Source: JANWYU01 sp964655485 (GTDB lineage Bacteria > Bdellovibrionota > Bdellovibrionia > Bdellovibrionales > Bdellovibrionaceae). Taken from it: a DNA stretch of 64,000 nt. The position numbers and the translations under genes are program-made. Positions 52,319-61,982 of the stretch are shown here, one piece after another (within the stretch, counting starts at the first letter, position 1; each line of letters starts with the position of its first letter). The stretch lies in the NCBI GenBank assembly GCA_964655485.1, contig CAZZMS010000090.1, positions 3,589 through 67,588 on the forward strand, written 5' to 3'. The notes under the pieces were generated by a model, which ran no database searches, was not told the DNA's origin, and saw only the letters and a list, made by a program, of their open reading frames with translations.

Positions 52319-53428
52319 ATGGGGCTTGACAAGAAAAATCTCACCACTCTTGCCTTTTGGGCTCACCAGGAAAAAGGCCTTCTCTTTGCCGAAGGTGGAG
52401 AGCAAGAGCTAGGGGGAAAGGTGGGATTTTGTTTGGTTTCGGATTTTTTTGTGCGTGAGTCTGTAACATACTCGGGCTGGGTGCGTCAGGCGCAAGGAGA
52501 GTCTGAGCTTAGGGGGCTTGTATCCAAGGTCGAGGAGCTTTTATCCCACTTCGCTTCCTCTGATTCGCAGGGTGTTATCACAGGGGCTAATCTGAAATAC
52601 ACCATGAGCCCACCCGACCGCGAGTCTTGGGGGCAGCAGTGGCAGTGGTTTTGTGCGCAAACTCGCATCCAAAAAGCTGTCCTTGTGAGCGGGCGAGAGT
52701 CTTTGATTTGGGATGAGGTTTGGTTGCTGGATTGGTGGCAAAGGGCTTGGCGTGAGTTCCAAAAAAATCCTAAGCTTTGGCTTTATTTTTGGTGGGATCC
52801 CCAGCAACAAAAGGGAGCCATAGGTCTGAGTCCGGAGGTTCTTTTTGTATCTCCCCAGCCCGGGGTTTATCAAAGTTTGGCCGTGGCGGGCACTTGGTCC
52901 CCGCGAGACTCTTTGAGCGAGCACGAACAGAAAAAACTAAAAGCTGAACATGAGCTGGTGGTTGAGGATTTAAAGAACAAGCTCAGGGATCAATCAGATT
53001 TGCGTGTGAGCTCTCCCGAGGTGTTTCGCTTTTCCGAACAGTTGCAACACTGGAAAAGCTCGGTGGAATGGCAAAAGGCGGCTAATTTGACGTGGCCTTC
53101 GCGTGTGAACGAGGCAAGATATTGGCAATCGCGGCTTCACCCCACAGCAGCGGTTGGGGTCTTGTCTTCTGACCTCGATCGCTGGCGCGAACTAGAATCC
53201 CTTCCTGAGCAAGGCCAGCGCAAATGGTATGGCGCTCCTTTAACTTTGGTGACTGAAAATATCATGTGGTCAGTGGTGATGATCCGTGGTGTTTTTTGGG
53301 AAGGCAAGAGAGTATTTTCTTTCGTCGGTGGTGGGGTGCTACCCGAAAGTGAGCCAGAGCTTGAGTGGCAAGAGCTACAAAGAAAGTGGGCTTGGCTGGA
53401 GCGAGTCTTTTTCAAAGAGGGCTTATGA
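52319..53428 (+). CDS. menF: Isochorismate synthase
   Basis: The 369-residue product keeps the C-terminal chorismate-binding features: IQKAVLVSGRE, AGTWSPRDSLSEHE, the LHPTAAVGVL segment typical of isochorismate synthases, and VGGGVLPESEPELEW, with its Mg-binding acidic residues. The first 120 residues are divergent and the protein is at the short end for the family. It isomerises chorismate to isochorismate, the committed step of menaquinone synthesis. Its stop overlaps the menD start (ATGA). Confidence 0.85.
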   Translation: MGLDKKNLTTLAFWAHQEKGLLFAEGGEQELGGKVGFCLVSDFFVRESVTYSGWVRQAQGESELRGLVSKVEELLSHFASSDSQGVITGANLKYTMSPPDRESWGQQWQWFCAQTRIQKAVLVSGRESLIWDEVWLLDWWQRAWREFQKNPKLWLYFWWDPQQQKGAIGLSPEVLFVSPQPGVYQSLAVAGTWSPRDSLSEHEQKKLKAEHELVVEDLKNKLRDQSDLRVSSPEVFRFSEQLQHWKSSVEWQKAANLTWPSRVNEARYWQSRLHPTAAVGVLSSDLDRWRELESLPEQGQRKWYGAPLTLVTENIMWSVVMIRGVFWEGKRVFSFVGGGVLPESEPELEWQELQRKWAWLERVFFKEGL

Positions 53429-55125
53429 ATCAACATTTAGAAAGGCTCAAAGATGAGCTTAAGTCCCTAGGGGTGCGATATTTAGTCTACGCTCCTGGGG
53501 CGCGTAACGTGCGAATCTTGCAAATGGTGGCGCAAGAGTTCGAGCTGCTGGCCCACCCTGATGAGCGATCAGCGGCTTTTTTTGCATTGGGACTTAATGC
53601 GGCTTCAGAGCGGCTCGTAGCTGTCTTGCTGGTAACATCTGGGACAGCCGTTAGCGAGTGTTACTCGGCTCTCATTGAAGCCTATTACAGTAGGATACCT
53701 TTTTTGATCCTTACAGCCGACCGCCCGAGGCGTTACCAAGGCAGAGGAACCCCTCAAACCATCGATCAAGTGGGGATCTTTGCAAACTACGCTCACGTGT
53801 TTTCTTTTGCTGATACGGATGGGTCTATTGATTGGTCTAAACTTCAAGACTCAGTGTATCGACGAGATAAGCCGGTTCAAGTGAACGTATTTCTCGAAGA
53901 TCCTTCGCGCGTCGGTGGGATGGGTAACCAAAGGAGGGAGCGATCAGCCTCTTTAGAGTTATCTCGCCTCCTGGTTGTGGTGGGGGAGCTCTCTCCTTCT
54001 CAAAGAGACTTTGTGCGGATGGTACTTGCCCGTTGGCGGCAAAAGGTAACAGATGCATTTTGGTTAGTTTGTGAGCCCCTCAGTGGGCTGCGTTCTGAGG
54101 CACAGGAGTTATGGGGGGGAGATTTTGTTGTGCCCTCTTTGATGGAGCGAGGGCTTGTGCAGGGAGTGATTAAAATTGGTGGTTGTCCCGTGAATTCGTG
54201 GTGGCGAGATCTCGAGGAAAAGTATGGGGATATCCCGGTTTGGAGCTTTGGGGACTATCCTTGGCCGCATTTGGCCCGTGAAGTTCAGTTTCATGGAGGA
54301 TTGGCTCTTTTATCCGAGTGGGGATTTAGCCATCCCAATCCAGACGAGGGAGGCATGGCAAGATTTATTCGGGTTGCCCCCCACCAAGAAGGATCTGGGA
54401 TGGAGCCGAGAGTGGATTTTTTTCGAGAGCTTGAGGTGGATGGTCGAGCTAGCCTTCAAGCGTATGCCCGCCCTTTCCGGGGTGATGATCGCTCAAGTCA
54501 GTTACCTTCTTTCTCTGATTTATTACCGTGGCTCTTGCGATTTGAGGATTCCGAGTGGTCTTGGGTCAGGCGCTGGTGCGAATGGGCGCAGGGGAGTTCT
54601 GTTTATCTGGGTAACTCTTTACCCGTGCGGCATTTTGATTTGCTGTCTTTTGGTTTAAGTTACCAAGCCGTGTGGGCACACCGGGGGGCCAATGGCATTG
54701 ATGGGCAAATTTCTGGTTTTTTGGGCCGGGTGAAAAGCGTATTAGACATAACTACGGGGGGGCGATTTCAAGCTTTACTGGGTGACCTCACCGCTTTTTA
54801 CGATCTGCAAAGTATCTGGTGGATGCGTAGTCTGCATGAGCTAGCTTGCAACAAGGGAGCGCAAATTGGAGTTTTTATTTTAAACAACTATGGGGGACAA
54901 ATTTTTCGTCAGGTGCCCGATAGTGAGCGTATGGTGTTACCTCACGAGATAGATTACTCGGCTTGGGTGAAAATGATGGACATTCCTTTTGAGCGGCTGG
55001 GGCCAGCCCTTTGCCAAATTCCCTCTTTTGTTGGCGTAAAGGTCTTCGAAATTCAGGTGAACAATACCGCTCAAGAGCAGCTGGAAAAGGGGTGGCGAGA
55101 GTGGATAAAAAACTGTGGATCTTAA
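53425..55125 (+). CDS. menD: 2-succinyl-5-enolpyruvyl-6-hydroxy-3-cyclohexene-1-carboxylate synthase
   Basis: From the ATG at 53425 the product has 566 residues; the frame is open further upstream to 53365 but inside menF. The N-terminus has the MenD pattern (PGARN..., HPDERSAAFFALGLN, TSGTAVSECYSALIEAYYS, LTADRP), and the C-terminus has a GDLTAFYDL ThDP/Mg site and FILNNYGGQIF. It adds 2-oxoglutarate-derived succinyl semialdehyde to isochorismate. The central domain is divergent. It is coupled to menF by a 4-base overlap and to menH by a 25-base overlap. Confidence 0.93.
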   Translation: MNQHLERLKDELKSLGVRYLVYAPGARNVRILQMVAQEFELLAHPDERSAAFFALGLNAASERLVAVLLVTSGTAVSECYSALIEAYYSRIPFLILTADRPRRYQGRGTPQTIDQVGIFANYAHVFSFADTDGSIDWSKLQDSVYRRDKPVQVNVFLEDPSRVGGMGNQRRERSASLELSRLLVVVGELSPSQRDFVRMVLARWRQKVTDAFWLVCEPLSGLRSEAQELWGGDFVVPSLMERGLVQGVIKIGGCPVNSWWRDLEEKYGDIPVWSFGDYPWPHLAREVQFHGGLALLSEWGFSHPNPDEGGMARFIRVAPHQEGSGMEPRVDFFRELEVDGRASLQAYARPFRGDDRSSQLPSFSDLLPWLLRFEDSEWSWVRRWCEWAQGSSVYLGNSLPVRHFDLLSFGLSYQAVWAHRGANGIDGQISGFLGRVKSVLDITTGGRFQALLGDLTAFYDLQSIWWMRSLHELACNKGAQIGVFILNNYGGQIFRQVPDSERMVLPHEIDYSAWVKMMDIPFERLGPALCQIPSFVGVKVFEIQVNNTAQEQLEKGWREWIKNCGS

Positions 55126-55925
55126 GTCCTGGCTTCATGGGGACTTGTGGGGATTTGTTCCCGCTTTTGCCCGAGACTTCTGTGGATTTGTGCAAGTTTG
55201 GTGACGAAAAATTATCTCCCTTTCTTGATAGAGTCACAGAGCAAGATTTGCTCTTTGGAGCCAACAATATCATAGGACTCAATCCCAACGATCCCACGCA
55301 TTTTAAGTCATGGGATAGCCCCAAGCAGGATTATTTTGAATCGGCCATTTCGTTCATAAGATCGCAGAAGGGTTCGTTAAGAATTGGCCTGGGTTACTCC
55401 ATGGGAGCTCGGATTTTGTTACAAATGATGGCCAAAGAGAATGAGTTGTTTGATGCCCTGATCCTGTTGTCGCCTCATCCCGGTTTGAGTTCGCAGGCGG
55501 AGCGTGTCATGCGATGGTATAATGATCAATCCTGGGCCCGCGCTCTGCTTGAGTGGCCTTGGAAAGAGTTCACCAAGTGTTGGAATGCTCAGCCTGTATT
55601 TGGCCCATCAGTTTTGGAGGCTTCATCCCCGAAGGCTTCGCCCACTTGGGAGGAGCGACAGCACTGGGCTCGCGTGTTACTCTATTTTTCTCTGGCGCAT
55701 CAGCCTGATCTGAGGCCCTGCTTGCAAAGCGCGAAACTGCCCATCTTGTGGTTAGTGGGGGCTTCTGATAAAAAGTTTGTGGATCTTGCTCAGAGTTTAG
55801 TGATACCCAACGGGGAAATCGGTGTCATCCCCGATGCTTATCATCGCTTGTTCAAAGATCAGCCAATTTTGGTAAAAACCAAGATCGGTGAATTTCTGAA
55901 AAATCGTCTAAACATTTCCTATTAA
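55101..55925 (+). CDS. menH: MenH-like alpha/beta hydrolase
   Basis: From the GTG at 55101 the product has 274 residues; the frame is open to 55011 inside menD. LWILSPGFMGTCGD is the oxyanion-loop start, GYSMGARILL holds the nucleophile serine, GASDKKF the acid region and DAYHRLFKDQP the histidine, as in SHCHC synthase MenH. It eliminates pyruvate in menaquinone synthesis. The role is supported by gene order menF-menD-menH; sequence alone would give only an alpha/beta hydrolase. Confidence 0.82.
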   Translation: MDKKLWILSPGFMGTCGDLFPLLPETSVDLCKFGDEKLSPFLDRVTEQDLLFGANNIIGLNPNDPTHFKSWDSPKQDYFESAISFIRSQKGSLRIGLGYSMGARILLQMMAKENELFDALILLSPHPGLSSQAERVMRWYNDQSWARALLEWPWKEFTKCWNAQPVFGPSVLEASSPKASPTWEERQHWARVLLYFSLAHQPDLRPCLQSAKLPILWLVGASDKKFVDLAQSLVIPNGEIGVIPDAYHRLFKDQPILVKTKIGEFLKNRLNISY

Positions 55926-55985
55926 GTTTTTTTTCAGGGATCCGACAAGACTAAGTGATAGGATATGACTTAAGGAGGATGCCCC

Positions 55986-56774
55986 ATGACCCAGTACTAT
56001 GTTACCCAAAGAGGAAAACCAGTTGGCCCTTGGAGTGTAGAGCAAGTGTTGCAAGCCCTACGCAGGGGTGAGGTGTTACCTACTGACTACTATTTTGATC
56101 CAGAAAAAGGTGAGTGGCAGTTGGTGTTAACAAGTTCTTGGGTCCCAGAGGAGTTCAAGGTGTTACCTAAGTTAGATCCTGATTTAAGCAAGGAGAAGCG
56201 AACGGCAGGTCTAGTTCCCGCCGATAAGCGGGAGTGGTTTATTTTTCGTGATAGTCGCCAATTTGGTCCTTACTCCTACTATGAGATGATTAAGCTTTTA
56301 CAAACGAAGCAATTGTATGACTATGATTTTGTTTGGTCACCGGGGCTTAGTACTTGGGTGAAATTGTATCAAATTCCCGAGTTCAGTAGCGACGTGATCC
56401 AAAAACTAGCTCGCTCCAGTGATCCTAATGTTTCCCAGGTTTTTTTTCGTCGTCGTTACCCGCGGGTCTCCCTCAAGCACAAGGCGTTCCTGCACAACAG
56501 TAAAAAATGGTGGAGCGTTGAAACCACAGAGGTGAGCGCGGGAGGAGTAGGTTTAGTCGTTCCAAAAACTGAGGATATTCAGGTGCGAGATCAGATGATT
56601 CTGCATTTAACCTCGGCGGCGCATGCGACTTTGCCGCCCTTTAATGCGCTTTGCGAGGTGGTAAGTATCAAACCTTACAGCGAGAATCAGCTGAAATTGG
56701 GCTTAAGTTTTGTGGCTTTGAATCAAGATATCCAACTGAACTTGAAGTTGTTCACTGAGAGAAAAGTCGCCTAA
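55986..56774 (+). CDS. Two GYF_2 domains plus PilZ domain protein
   Basis: The 262-residue product has two GYF_2 repeats (YYVTQRGKPVGPWSVEQV... at 4-50 and WFIFRDSRQFGPYSYYEM... at about 82-130), then a PilZ domain with RRRYPR (about 157) and TTEVSAGGVG, the c-di-GMP-binding RxxxR and (D/N)xSxxG-type motifs. It is thus a cytosolic c-di-GMP receptor whose GYF_2 parts probably bind proline-rich partners. AAGGAGG lies before the ATG. It stands between the men and nuo genes. Confidence 0.88.
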   Translation: MTQYYVTQRGKPVGPWSVEQVLQALRRGEVLPTDYYFDPEKGEWQLVLTSSWVPEEFKVLPKLDPDLSKEKRTAGLVPADKREWFIFRDSRQFGPYSYYEMIKLLQTKQLYDYDFVWSPGLSTWVKLYQIPEFSSDVIQKLARSSDPNVSQVFFRRRYPRVSLKHKAFLHNSKKWWSVETTEVSAGGVGLVVPKTEDIQVRDQMILHLTSAAHATLPPFNALCEVVSIKPYSENQLKLGLSFVALNQDIQLNLKLFTERKVA

Positions 56775-56790
56775 TAGCCCTGGGAGTATC

Positions 56791-57741
56791 ATGCAGAGGT
56801 TTTACTTCTTTTTAGTAATATCCGCAGTGTTCGTCTTGGGCTGTTCAGGAGCTCAGTTTGATTTGCCTGCCCAGCAGGTCTTGCTGGATGCTGAGGTCCA
56901 GTATAACAACAAAGTCGATCTACTTTTTATGATCGATAATTCCACCACCATGAATGTGCATCAGGCCAAGTTGGTGCAGCAGGTGCCATCTCTCATCCAG
57001 GAACTTAATCGCTCCGAGCTAGACTATCGCCTGGCAGTCGTGACAGCCGATATGCGCTCGCAAGGCAGTGGTGGACGTCTTTTGGGAACGCCAAGTTTTC
57101 TGACGCGTCAACACTCGGGCTTGGTCGAGCTTTTTCAACAACGTCTACAGCAGGGGCAGAATGGTTCGGATATCGAAGCGGGATTAGAAAGTCTCTATCA
57201 GGCCTTGATCAAGCCCGAGGGGCAAAACTTTCTTCGCCGGGAGGCTTTACTGGCGATGGTCATTTTAACCAACGAAGATGACTATTCGCCCAAAAATCCT
57301 GATTTTTACCGACAAGCCTTTGACGAGCTCAAGGGTTCTGTTCCCGGCTACACCCGAGGATGGATGATGAACTTTCTCGGAGTGGTAGATTTAAATGGAA
57401 CTTGTCAAACGGCACCGGGTTTTAACGAGGTAGGCTTACGTTATCTTCGGCTTGTGGAAGCAACCGAAGGGGTGGCGGCCTCCATTTGTGACCAAAGTCT
57501 AGCCTTCGGTGTGAGTAACATTCGAAAGCGTATTGTACAGGTTTTATCCGATTATCCTTTAGCTCAAGAGCCTAACCTAAGTACTGTGCAAGTGTGGTTA
57601 AATGGCGAGCTGGTTCCCATGAGTGATCAGGATGGTTGGACTTATGTGTCGGCCACGCGACGTATTCGTTTCCATGGGCGCTACTTGCCTAAGCCTTCCG
57701 ATCGTATTCGCGTCGATTACAAGCCAGCCGGTGGAGCCTAG
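56791..57741 (+). CDS. Lipoprotein with von Willebrand A-like domain
   Basis: The 316-residue product has a lipobox (VFVLGC, C at about residue 18) and then a VWA domain: VDLLFMIDNSTTMNVHQ holds a DxSxS-like MIDAS (DNSTTM), followed by DYRLAVVTADMRSQG and MVILTNEDDYSPKNP. The C-terminal 70 residues (VQVWLNGELVPMSDQDGW, RIRFHGRYLPKPSDRIRV) form a separate beta domain. It likely binds protein partners at the membrane; function unknown. Confidence 0.75.
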   Translation: MQRFYFFLVISAVFVLGCSGAQFDLPAQQVLLDAEVQYNNKVDLLFMIDNSTTMNVHQAKLVQQVPSLIQELNRSELDYRLAVVTADMRSQGSGGRLLGTPSFLTRQHSGLVELFQQRLQQGQNGSDIEAGLESLYQALIKPEGQNFLRREALLAMVILTNEDDYSPKNPDFYRQAFDELKGSVPGYTRGWMMNFLGVVDLNGTCQTAPGFNEVGLRYLRLVEATEGVAASICDQSLAFGVSNIRKRIVQVLSDYPLAQEPNLSTVQVWLNGELVPMSDQDGWTYVSATRRIRFHGRYLPKPSDRIRVDYKPAGGA

Positions 57742-57840
57742 GACAGTTTTACTAAGCACTTTGTCAAAAAGCTTGAAAACCCTTTGTCTCCCCTCTCATT
57801 TTCTGTCACTAATGAAAACAAAATGATTGGGGGATAGAAT

Positions 57841-58404
57841 ATGAGTGCAGGGGGATCCTCTTCACCAGCTCATGCGCAGGATGCATTCACGGGTACAGGT
57901 CAACATGATGATCTCTCTCGGCAATTTGCCATGACCACGCGTTTGGATGCTGTGGTGCGCTGGGGGCAGCGCAATTCTTTGTGGCCTCTGGCTTATGGCA
58001 CGGCTTGTTGTGGAATTGAATTAATGAGTGTGATGGGGCCCAAGTATGACTTGGCTCGTTTTGGAGCGGAGGTGGTTCGATTTTCTCCGCGGCAGTCGGA
58101 TTTGTTAATTGTGGCTGGTACGATTACTGAAAAAATGGCTCCCATTTTAGTGCGTATCTATCGTCAAATGTTAGAGCCAAAGTATGTGATTTCCATGGGA
58201 GTTTGCGCCTCCTCGGGCGGATTCTACCGCGCTTATCATGTCCTGCAAGGTATTGATAAGGTGATTCCTGTGGACGTGTTTATTCCAGGTTGTCCCCCAA
58301 CTCCTGAAGCCGTGTTAGATGGTATCATGTTACTGCAGAAAATGATCAAAGACGGTCACCCTCGACCTTGGAAGCAAAACTGGAGACCTCCTTATGGCGA
58401 ATAG
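57841..58404 (+). CDS. nuoB: NADH-quinone oxidoreductase subunit B
   Basis: The 187-residue product has the adjacent cysteines in YGTACCGIELM (C56, C57), then GVCASSGG and FIPGCPPTPEA, the ligands of cluster N2. It sits in the peripheral arm at the quinone site. It overlaps nuoCD by 11 bases. The upstream gene is a VWA lipoprotein, not nuoA. Confidence 0.97.
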   Translation: MSAGGSSSPAHAQDAFTGTGQHDDLSRQFAMTTRLDAVVRWGQRNSLWPLAYGTACCGIELMSVMGPKYDLARFGAEVVRFSPRQSDLLIVAGTITEKMAPILVRIYRQMLEPKYVISMGVCASSGGFYRAYHVLQGIDKVIPVDVFIPGCPPTPEAVLDGIMLLQKMIKDGHPRPWKQNWRPPYGE

Positions 58405-60103
58405 TTTATCGCTAGAAAGTTTGCGTCAAGAGCTCACCCAGACGGCGTCTTCTTGGGGGCCCTTGCAACTAGATCGTTACCTGTTTTCTGATCATTATGG
58501 GGATAAAACCATCGTTATACCCAAATCCGATGTGTTACCCTTGATGCGTTTTTTGAAAGATACGAAGCGCTATGATTTTTTCGTGGATCTTTGTGGGGTG
58601 GATTATCCCTCCCGTCCTGAGCGTTTTGATGTGGTTTATCACCTGCTCAATACGCAAACAGGAGATCGTTTGCGTATAAAAACAGCGGTGGCGGATGGTG
58701 AGCGAGTGGATTCCGTCATCAGTGTCTGGCGGGGAGCTGACTGGTTCGAGCGTGAAGCCTTTGATATGTTCGGTATTGTCTTTCAGGGCCACCCCAACTT
58801 GCGTCGTATTCTGACTCACCACCAGTTTCAGGGTCATCCTTTGCGCAAAGATTATGAGGCGAATCTGCAACAGCCTTGCACTGAACCCCTCCCGATACAT
58901 TTTAACCATGAGCCGGGCAAGCGCGGGGATGAACTTGATCCTCGTTTTGTGCCTTTAAACATCGGCCCCTCTCATCCGGCGATGCATGGAACTTTGCGGG
59001 TTATGGTTGAACTGGATGGTGAGACTATTGTGCGAGCTAATTGCGAGATTGGTTACCTCCATCGTTGTTTTGAAAAAATGGCGGAAACCCATCCTTACTA
59101 CCAAGTGATTCCTTATACGGACCGTTTGAATTACTGCTCGGCTCCGATGAATAACTTGGGTTACTGTAAAACCGTAGAGAAAATTTTAGGCGTCGAAATT
59201 CCTCCTAAGGCTCAAGCTTTGCGCATTATCTTAGCCGAGTTATCACGCATTATTGATCACATTATTGCCGTGGGTACAGGCGGAGTGGATCTTGGAGCCT
59301 TGAGCGTATTTTTTCACCTGTTTGCCTACCGTGAGCGGGTATATGAAATTTTTGAAAAATTATGTGGAGCTCGTCTCACTGTGAATATGATGCGGATCGG
59401 TGGAGTGGCTAATGAGCCTCCCCCAGGTTGGTACGATGAGATCCTGCGTTTTTGTGACGATTTTGCCCAAGAGATCGACGAGCTATGTCGCCTCTTGCTT
59501 GATAATAAGATTTTTGTTCAGCGCACTTTAGGGGTGTTACCGGTATCCAAAGAGGAAGCGCTGACTTGGGGCTACACAGGGCCGATGTTGCGTGCCTCTG
59601 GAGTTGCCATGGATTTGCGTAAACTTACTCCTTACTACGGCTATGATCAGCTGGATTTTAGTGTTCCCGTGGGGAGTACAGGGGACATTTACGATCGTTA
59701 TGTGGTGCGCATCGAAGAGATGCGACAGAGTCTTAAGATCATCAGACAGGTGTGCAAAAACATCCCTGAGGGCGATTACACGATTCGGGATAAGCACATT
59801 GTTTTGCCCGAAAAGGCCGATGTTTACGGTAACATCGAAGGGTTAATGAACCACTTCATGTTGATTATGAAAGGGATTCGCCCGCCGGCAGGAGAGGTGT
59901 ACGATGCCACGGAGGCGGCCAATGGGGAGCTTGGTTTTTACTTGGTTTCTGATGGGAGTGCGGCTCCTTATCGCTTGAAGGTGCGCCCCCCTTGTTTTGC
60001 AATCTACCAATCCTTCCCCTATGTGGTGCGTGGAGGGCAGATTGCTGATGCGATTGCTACCGTGGCCTCTATGAATATCATTGCGGGAGAATTGGATCGA
60101 TAA
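58394..60103 (+). CDS. nuoCD: NADH-quinone oxidoreductase subunit C/D fusion
   Basis: The 569-residue protein joins NuoC (to about residue 165; WFEREAFDMFGIVFQGHPNL, HPLRKDYE) and NuoD (from about 190; NIGPSHPAMHGTLRVM, EIGYLHRCFEKMAE, ending MNIIAGELDR). A C/D fusion is known from E. coli and some other bacteria. It links cluster N2 to the quinone chamber. Confidence 0.97.
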   Translation: MANSLSLESLRQELTQTASSWGPLQLDRYLFSDHYGDKTIVIPKSDVLPLMRFLKDTKRYDFFVDLCGVDYPSRPERFDVVYHLLNTQTGDRLRIKTAVADGERVDSVISVWRGADWFEREAFDMFGIVFQGHPNLRRILTHHQFQGHPLRKDYEANLQQPCTEPLPIHFNHEPGKRGDELDPRFVPLNIGPSHPAMHGTLRVMVELDGETIVRANCEIGYLHRCFEKMAETHPYYQVIPYTDRLNYCSAPMNNLGYCKTVEKILGVEIPPKAQALRIILAELSRIIDHIIAVGTGGVDLGALSVFFHLFAYRERVYEIFEKLCGARLTVNMMRIGGVANEPPPGWYDEILRFCDDFAQEIDELCRLLLDNKIFVQRTLGVLPVSKEEALTWGYTGPMLRASGVAMDLRKLTPYYGYDQLDFSVPVGSTGDIYDRYVVRIEEMRQSLKIIRQVCKNIPEGDYTIRDKHIVLPEKADVYGNIEGLMNHFMLIMKGIRPPAGEVYDATEAANGELGFYLVSDGSAAPYRLKVRPPCFAIYQSFPYVVRGGQIADAIATVASMNIIAGELDR

Positions 60104-60192
60104 GCGATGGCCAATGAGCAAAGGGGTGTCGTAAGATTTGAGCGAAATCGCTAACGCTGGGGATGAGAAAGATAAACTCCGGAGAAGTTACC

Positions 60193-60666
60193 ATGTTTCA
60201 ACTAAGTGCGGAAGGTCGGGAAAAAGTAAAAAAAGAAATGGCTCGCTACGAAACTAAGCAATCGGCGATTATTCCAGCCTTGTACATTGCTCAAGCGGAG
60301 AATCATGGTTGGATCAATGATGAAGTGATCCACGAGCTAGCGCGTGTGATGGATATTCCTGAAGCGCAAATCAACGAGGTCTTCAAATTCTACACCATGT
60401 TTAATCAAAAGCCTGTGGGGAAATATCATGTGCAGGTGTGTGGGACCTTGTCTTGTCATGTGAATGGGGCCCAAGAGTTGATTGATTTTCTTTGTCGCAG
60501 CTTAGACGTGGAGCTGGATCAAGTGACAGCGGATGGGAAGTATACGATCTCCCGAGTGGAGTGCCTAGGATCCTGTGGTACGGCCCCTATGATGCAAGTG
60601 AATGACAGGTACTACGAAAACTTGACTCCTGAATCGGCCCTCCAGCTGTTGAAAAGCTTACCTTAA
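60193..60666 (+). CDS. nuoE: NADH-quinone oxidoreductase subunit E
   Basis: The product has the thioredoxin-like 2Fe-2S fold: VQVCGTLSCHVNGAQ and VECLGSCGTAPMMQVNDRYY bring the four ligands of cluster N1a. The start at 60193 (157 residues) has GGAGAAG 8 bases upstream; an earlier ATG at 60163 would add 10 residues. It belongs to the NADH-oxidising module with nuoF and nuoG. Confidence 0.95.
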   Translation: MFQLSAEGREKVKKEMARYETKQSAIIPALYIAQAENHGWINDEVIHELARVMDIPEAQINEVFKFYTMFNQKPVGKYHVQVCGTLSCHVNGAQELIDFLCRSLDVELDQVTADGKYTISRVECLGSCGTAPMMQVNDRYYENLTPESALQLLKSLP

Positions 60667-60683
60667 CCGTATGAGGCCTTATT

Positions 60684-61982
60684 ATGAGCGAAGTTAAAGT
60701 TCTCACTGAACATTACGACAAGCCCGAGTATCAAAGCTTGAAAGGTTACCAAGCTCTGGGGGGTTACCAAAGTTTGAAAAAGGCTTTGGGTATGACTCCC
60801 GAGCAGATTATTGAGGAGGTGAAAGCCAGTGGTTTGCGTGGCCGTGGCGGAGCGGGTTTTCCCACGGGTGTGAAGTGGGGTTTTCTCCCCAAAAACGGTG
60901 AGCCTCGTTACTTGTTGTGCAATGCCGATGAAGGAGAGCCTGGGACCTTCAAAGATCGCTTGATGATGGAGCGAGCGCCACATCAGCTCATTGAGGGTAT
61001 GATTATATCAGCCTATGCGATTCAATCGCATAAGTCGTATATTTATGTGCGAGGGGAGTATAACTATCCCATTGCAGTTTTAGAAAAAGCCTTACAAGAA
61101 GCTTATGATGCCGGTTTTTTGGGAAAAAACATCCTAGGCTCAGGCTTCTCTCACGATATGGATATTTATCGGGGGGCCGGGGCGTATATCTGTGGTGAAG
61201 AAACTGGATTGATTTCCTCTTTAGAAGGTTACAAGGGGCAGCCCAAGCTTAAGCCCCCGTTTCCCGCCGTGCAGGGTTACCTTAAGAAACCAACGATTGT
61301 GAACAATGTGGAAACCCTTGCCGCTGTGACCGTTATTATTCGTGATGGGGCAAGCGGCTACCGCAAATATGGCACCGAGAAATCGGCGGGGACAAAGTTG
61401 TTCTCCCTCTCCGGTAACGTGCAAAAGCCCGGTAACTATGAGGTCCCATTAGGTTACCCACTCAAAGATTTGATTTTTGGCTTAGGTGGTGGAATCCGTG
61501 GTGGAAGGAAGTTAAAGGCGGTTATTCCTGGGGGATCATCTGCCCCGGTATTGACAGCAGAAGAGGCCATGCGAGCGACTTTAGATTATGAGTGTCTTTC
61601 GCAAATGGGAACCATGTTAGGTTCGGGAGCCGTCATCGTGCTCGACGATCGCCAGTGTATGGTGGATTGTCTAGCTAATCTCACACACTTTTATCATCAT
61701 GAATCTTGCGGTCAGTGTACGCCTTGTCGCGAGGGTACAGGATGGCTTGATAAAATTGCTCATCGGATTTTGCGCGGGGAAGGGCGTACGGAGGATATCG
61801 ATCTTCTTCTTAAAGTGGCTGACAATATGAAGGGTCGGACGATTTGTGCTTTATCCGATGCTGCCGCTTTACCCGTGATAAGTTTTGTTACTAAGTTTCG
61901 TGATGAGTTTGAGTACTACGTCAAGCAAGGTAAATCCATGGTAACAGGAAAGGTGATGCATCATGATCAAATGCACCATTAA
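60684..61982 (+). CDS. nuoF: NADH-quinone oxidoreductase subunit F
   Basis: The 432-residue product has GRGGAGFPTGVKWGF (FMN/NADH site), YICGEETGLISSLEG and the 4Fe-4S ligands in SCGQCTPCREGTGW plus a later cysteine. It oxidises NADH with FMN and passes electrons to cluster N3. It overlaps nuoG by 20 bases. Confidence 0.97.
   Translation: MSEVKVLTEHYDKPEYQSLKGYQALGGYQSLKKALGMTPEQIIEEVKASGLRGRGGAGFPTGVKWGFLPKNGEPRYLLCNADEGEPGTFKDRLMMERAPHQLIEGMIISAYAIQSHKSYIYVRGEYNYPIAVLEKALQEAYDAGFLGKNILGSGFSHDMDIYRGAGAYICGEETGLISSLEGYKGQPKLKPPFPAVQGYLKKPTIVNNVETLAAVTVIIRDGASGYRKYGTEKSAGTKLFSLSGNVQKPGNYEVPLGYPLKDLIFGLGGGIRGGRKLKAVIPGGSSAPVLTAEEAMRATLDYECLSQMGTMLGSGAVIVLDDRQCMVDCLANLTHFYHHESCGQCTPCREGTGWLDKIAHRILRGEGRTEDIDLLLKVADNMKGRTICALSDAAALPVISFVTKFRDEFEYYVKQGKSMVTGKVMHHDQMHH

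Noticed and set aside
53365..53424. Longer N-terminus for menD
   Set aside because: The extra 20 codons lie inside menF in another frame and do not resemble MenD; the ATGA overlap at 53425 fits better.
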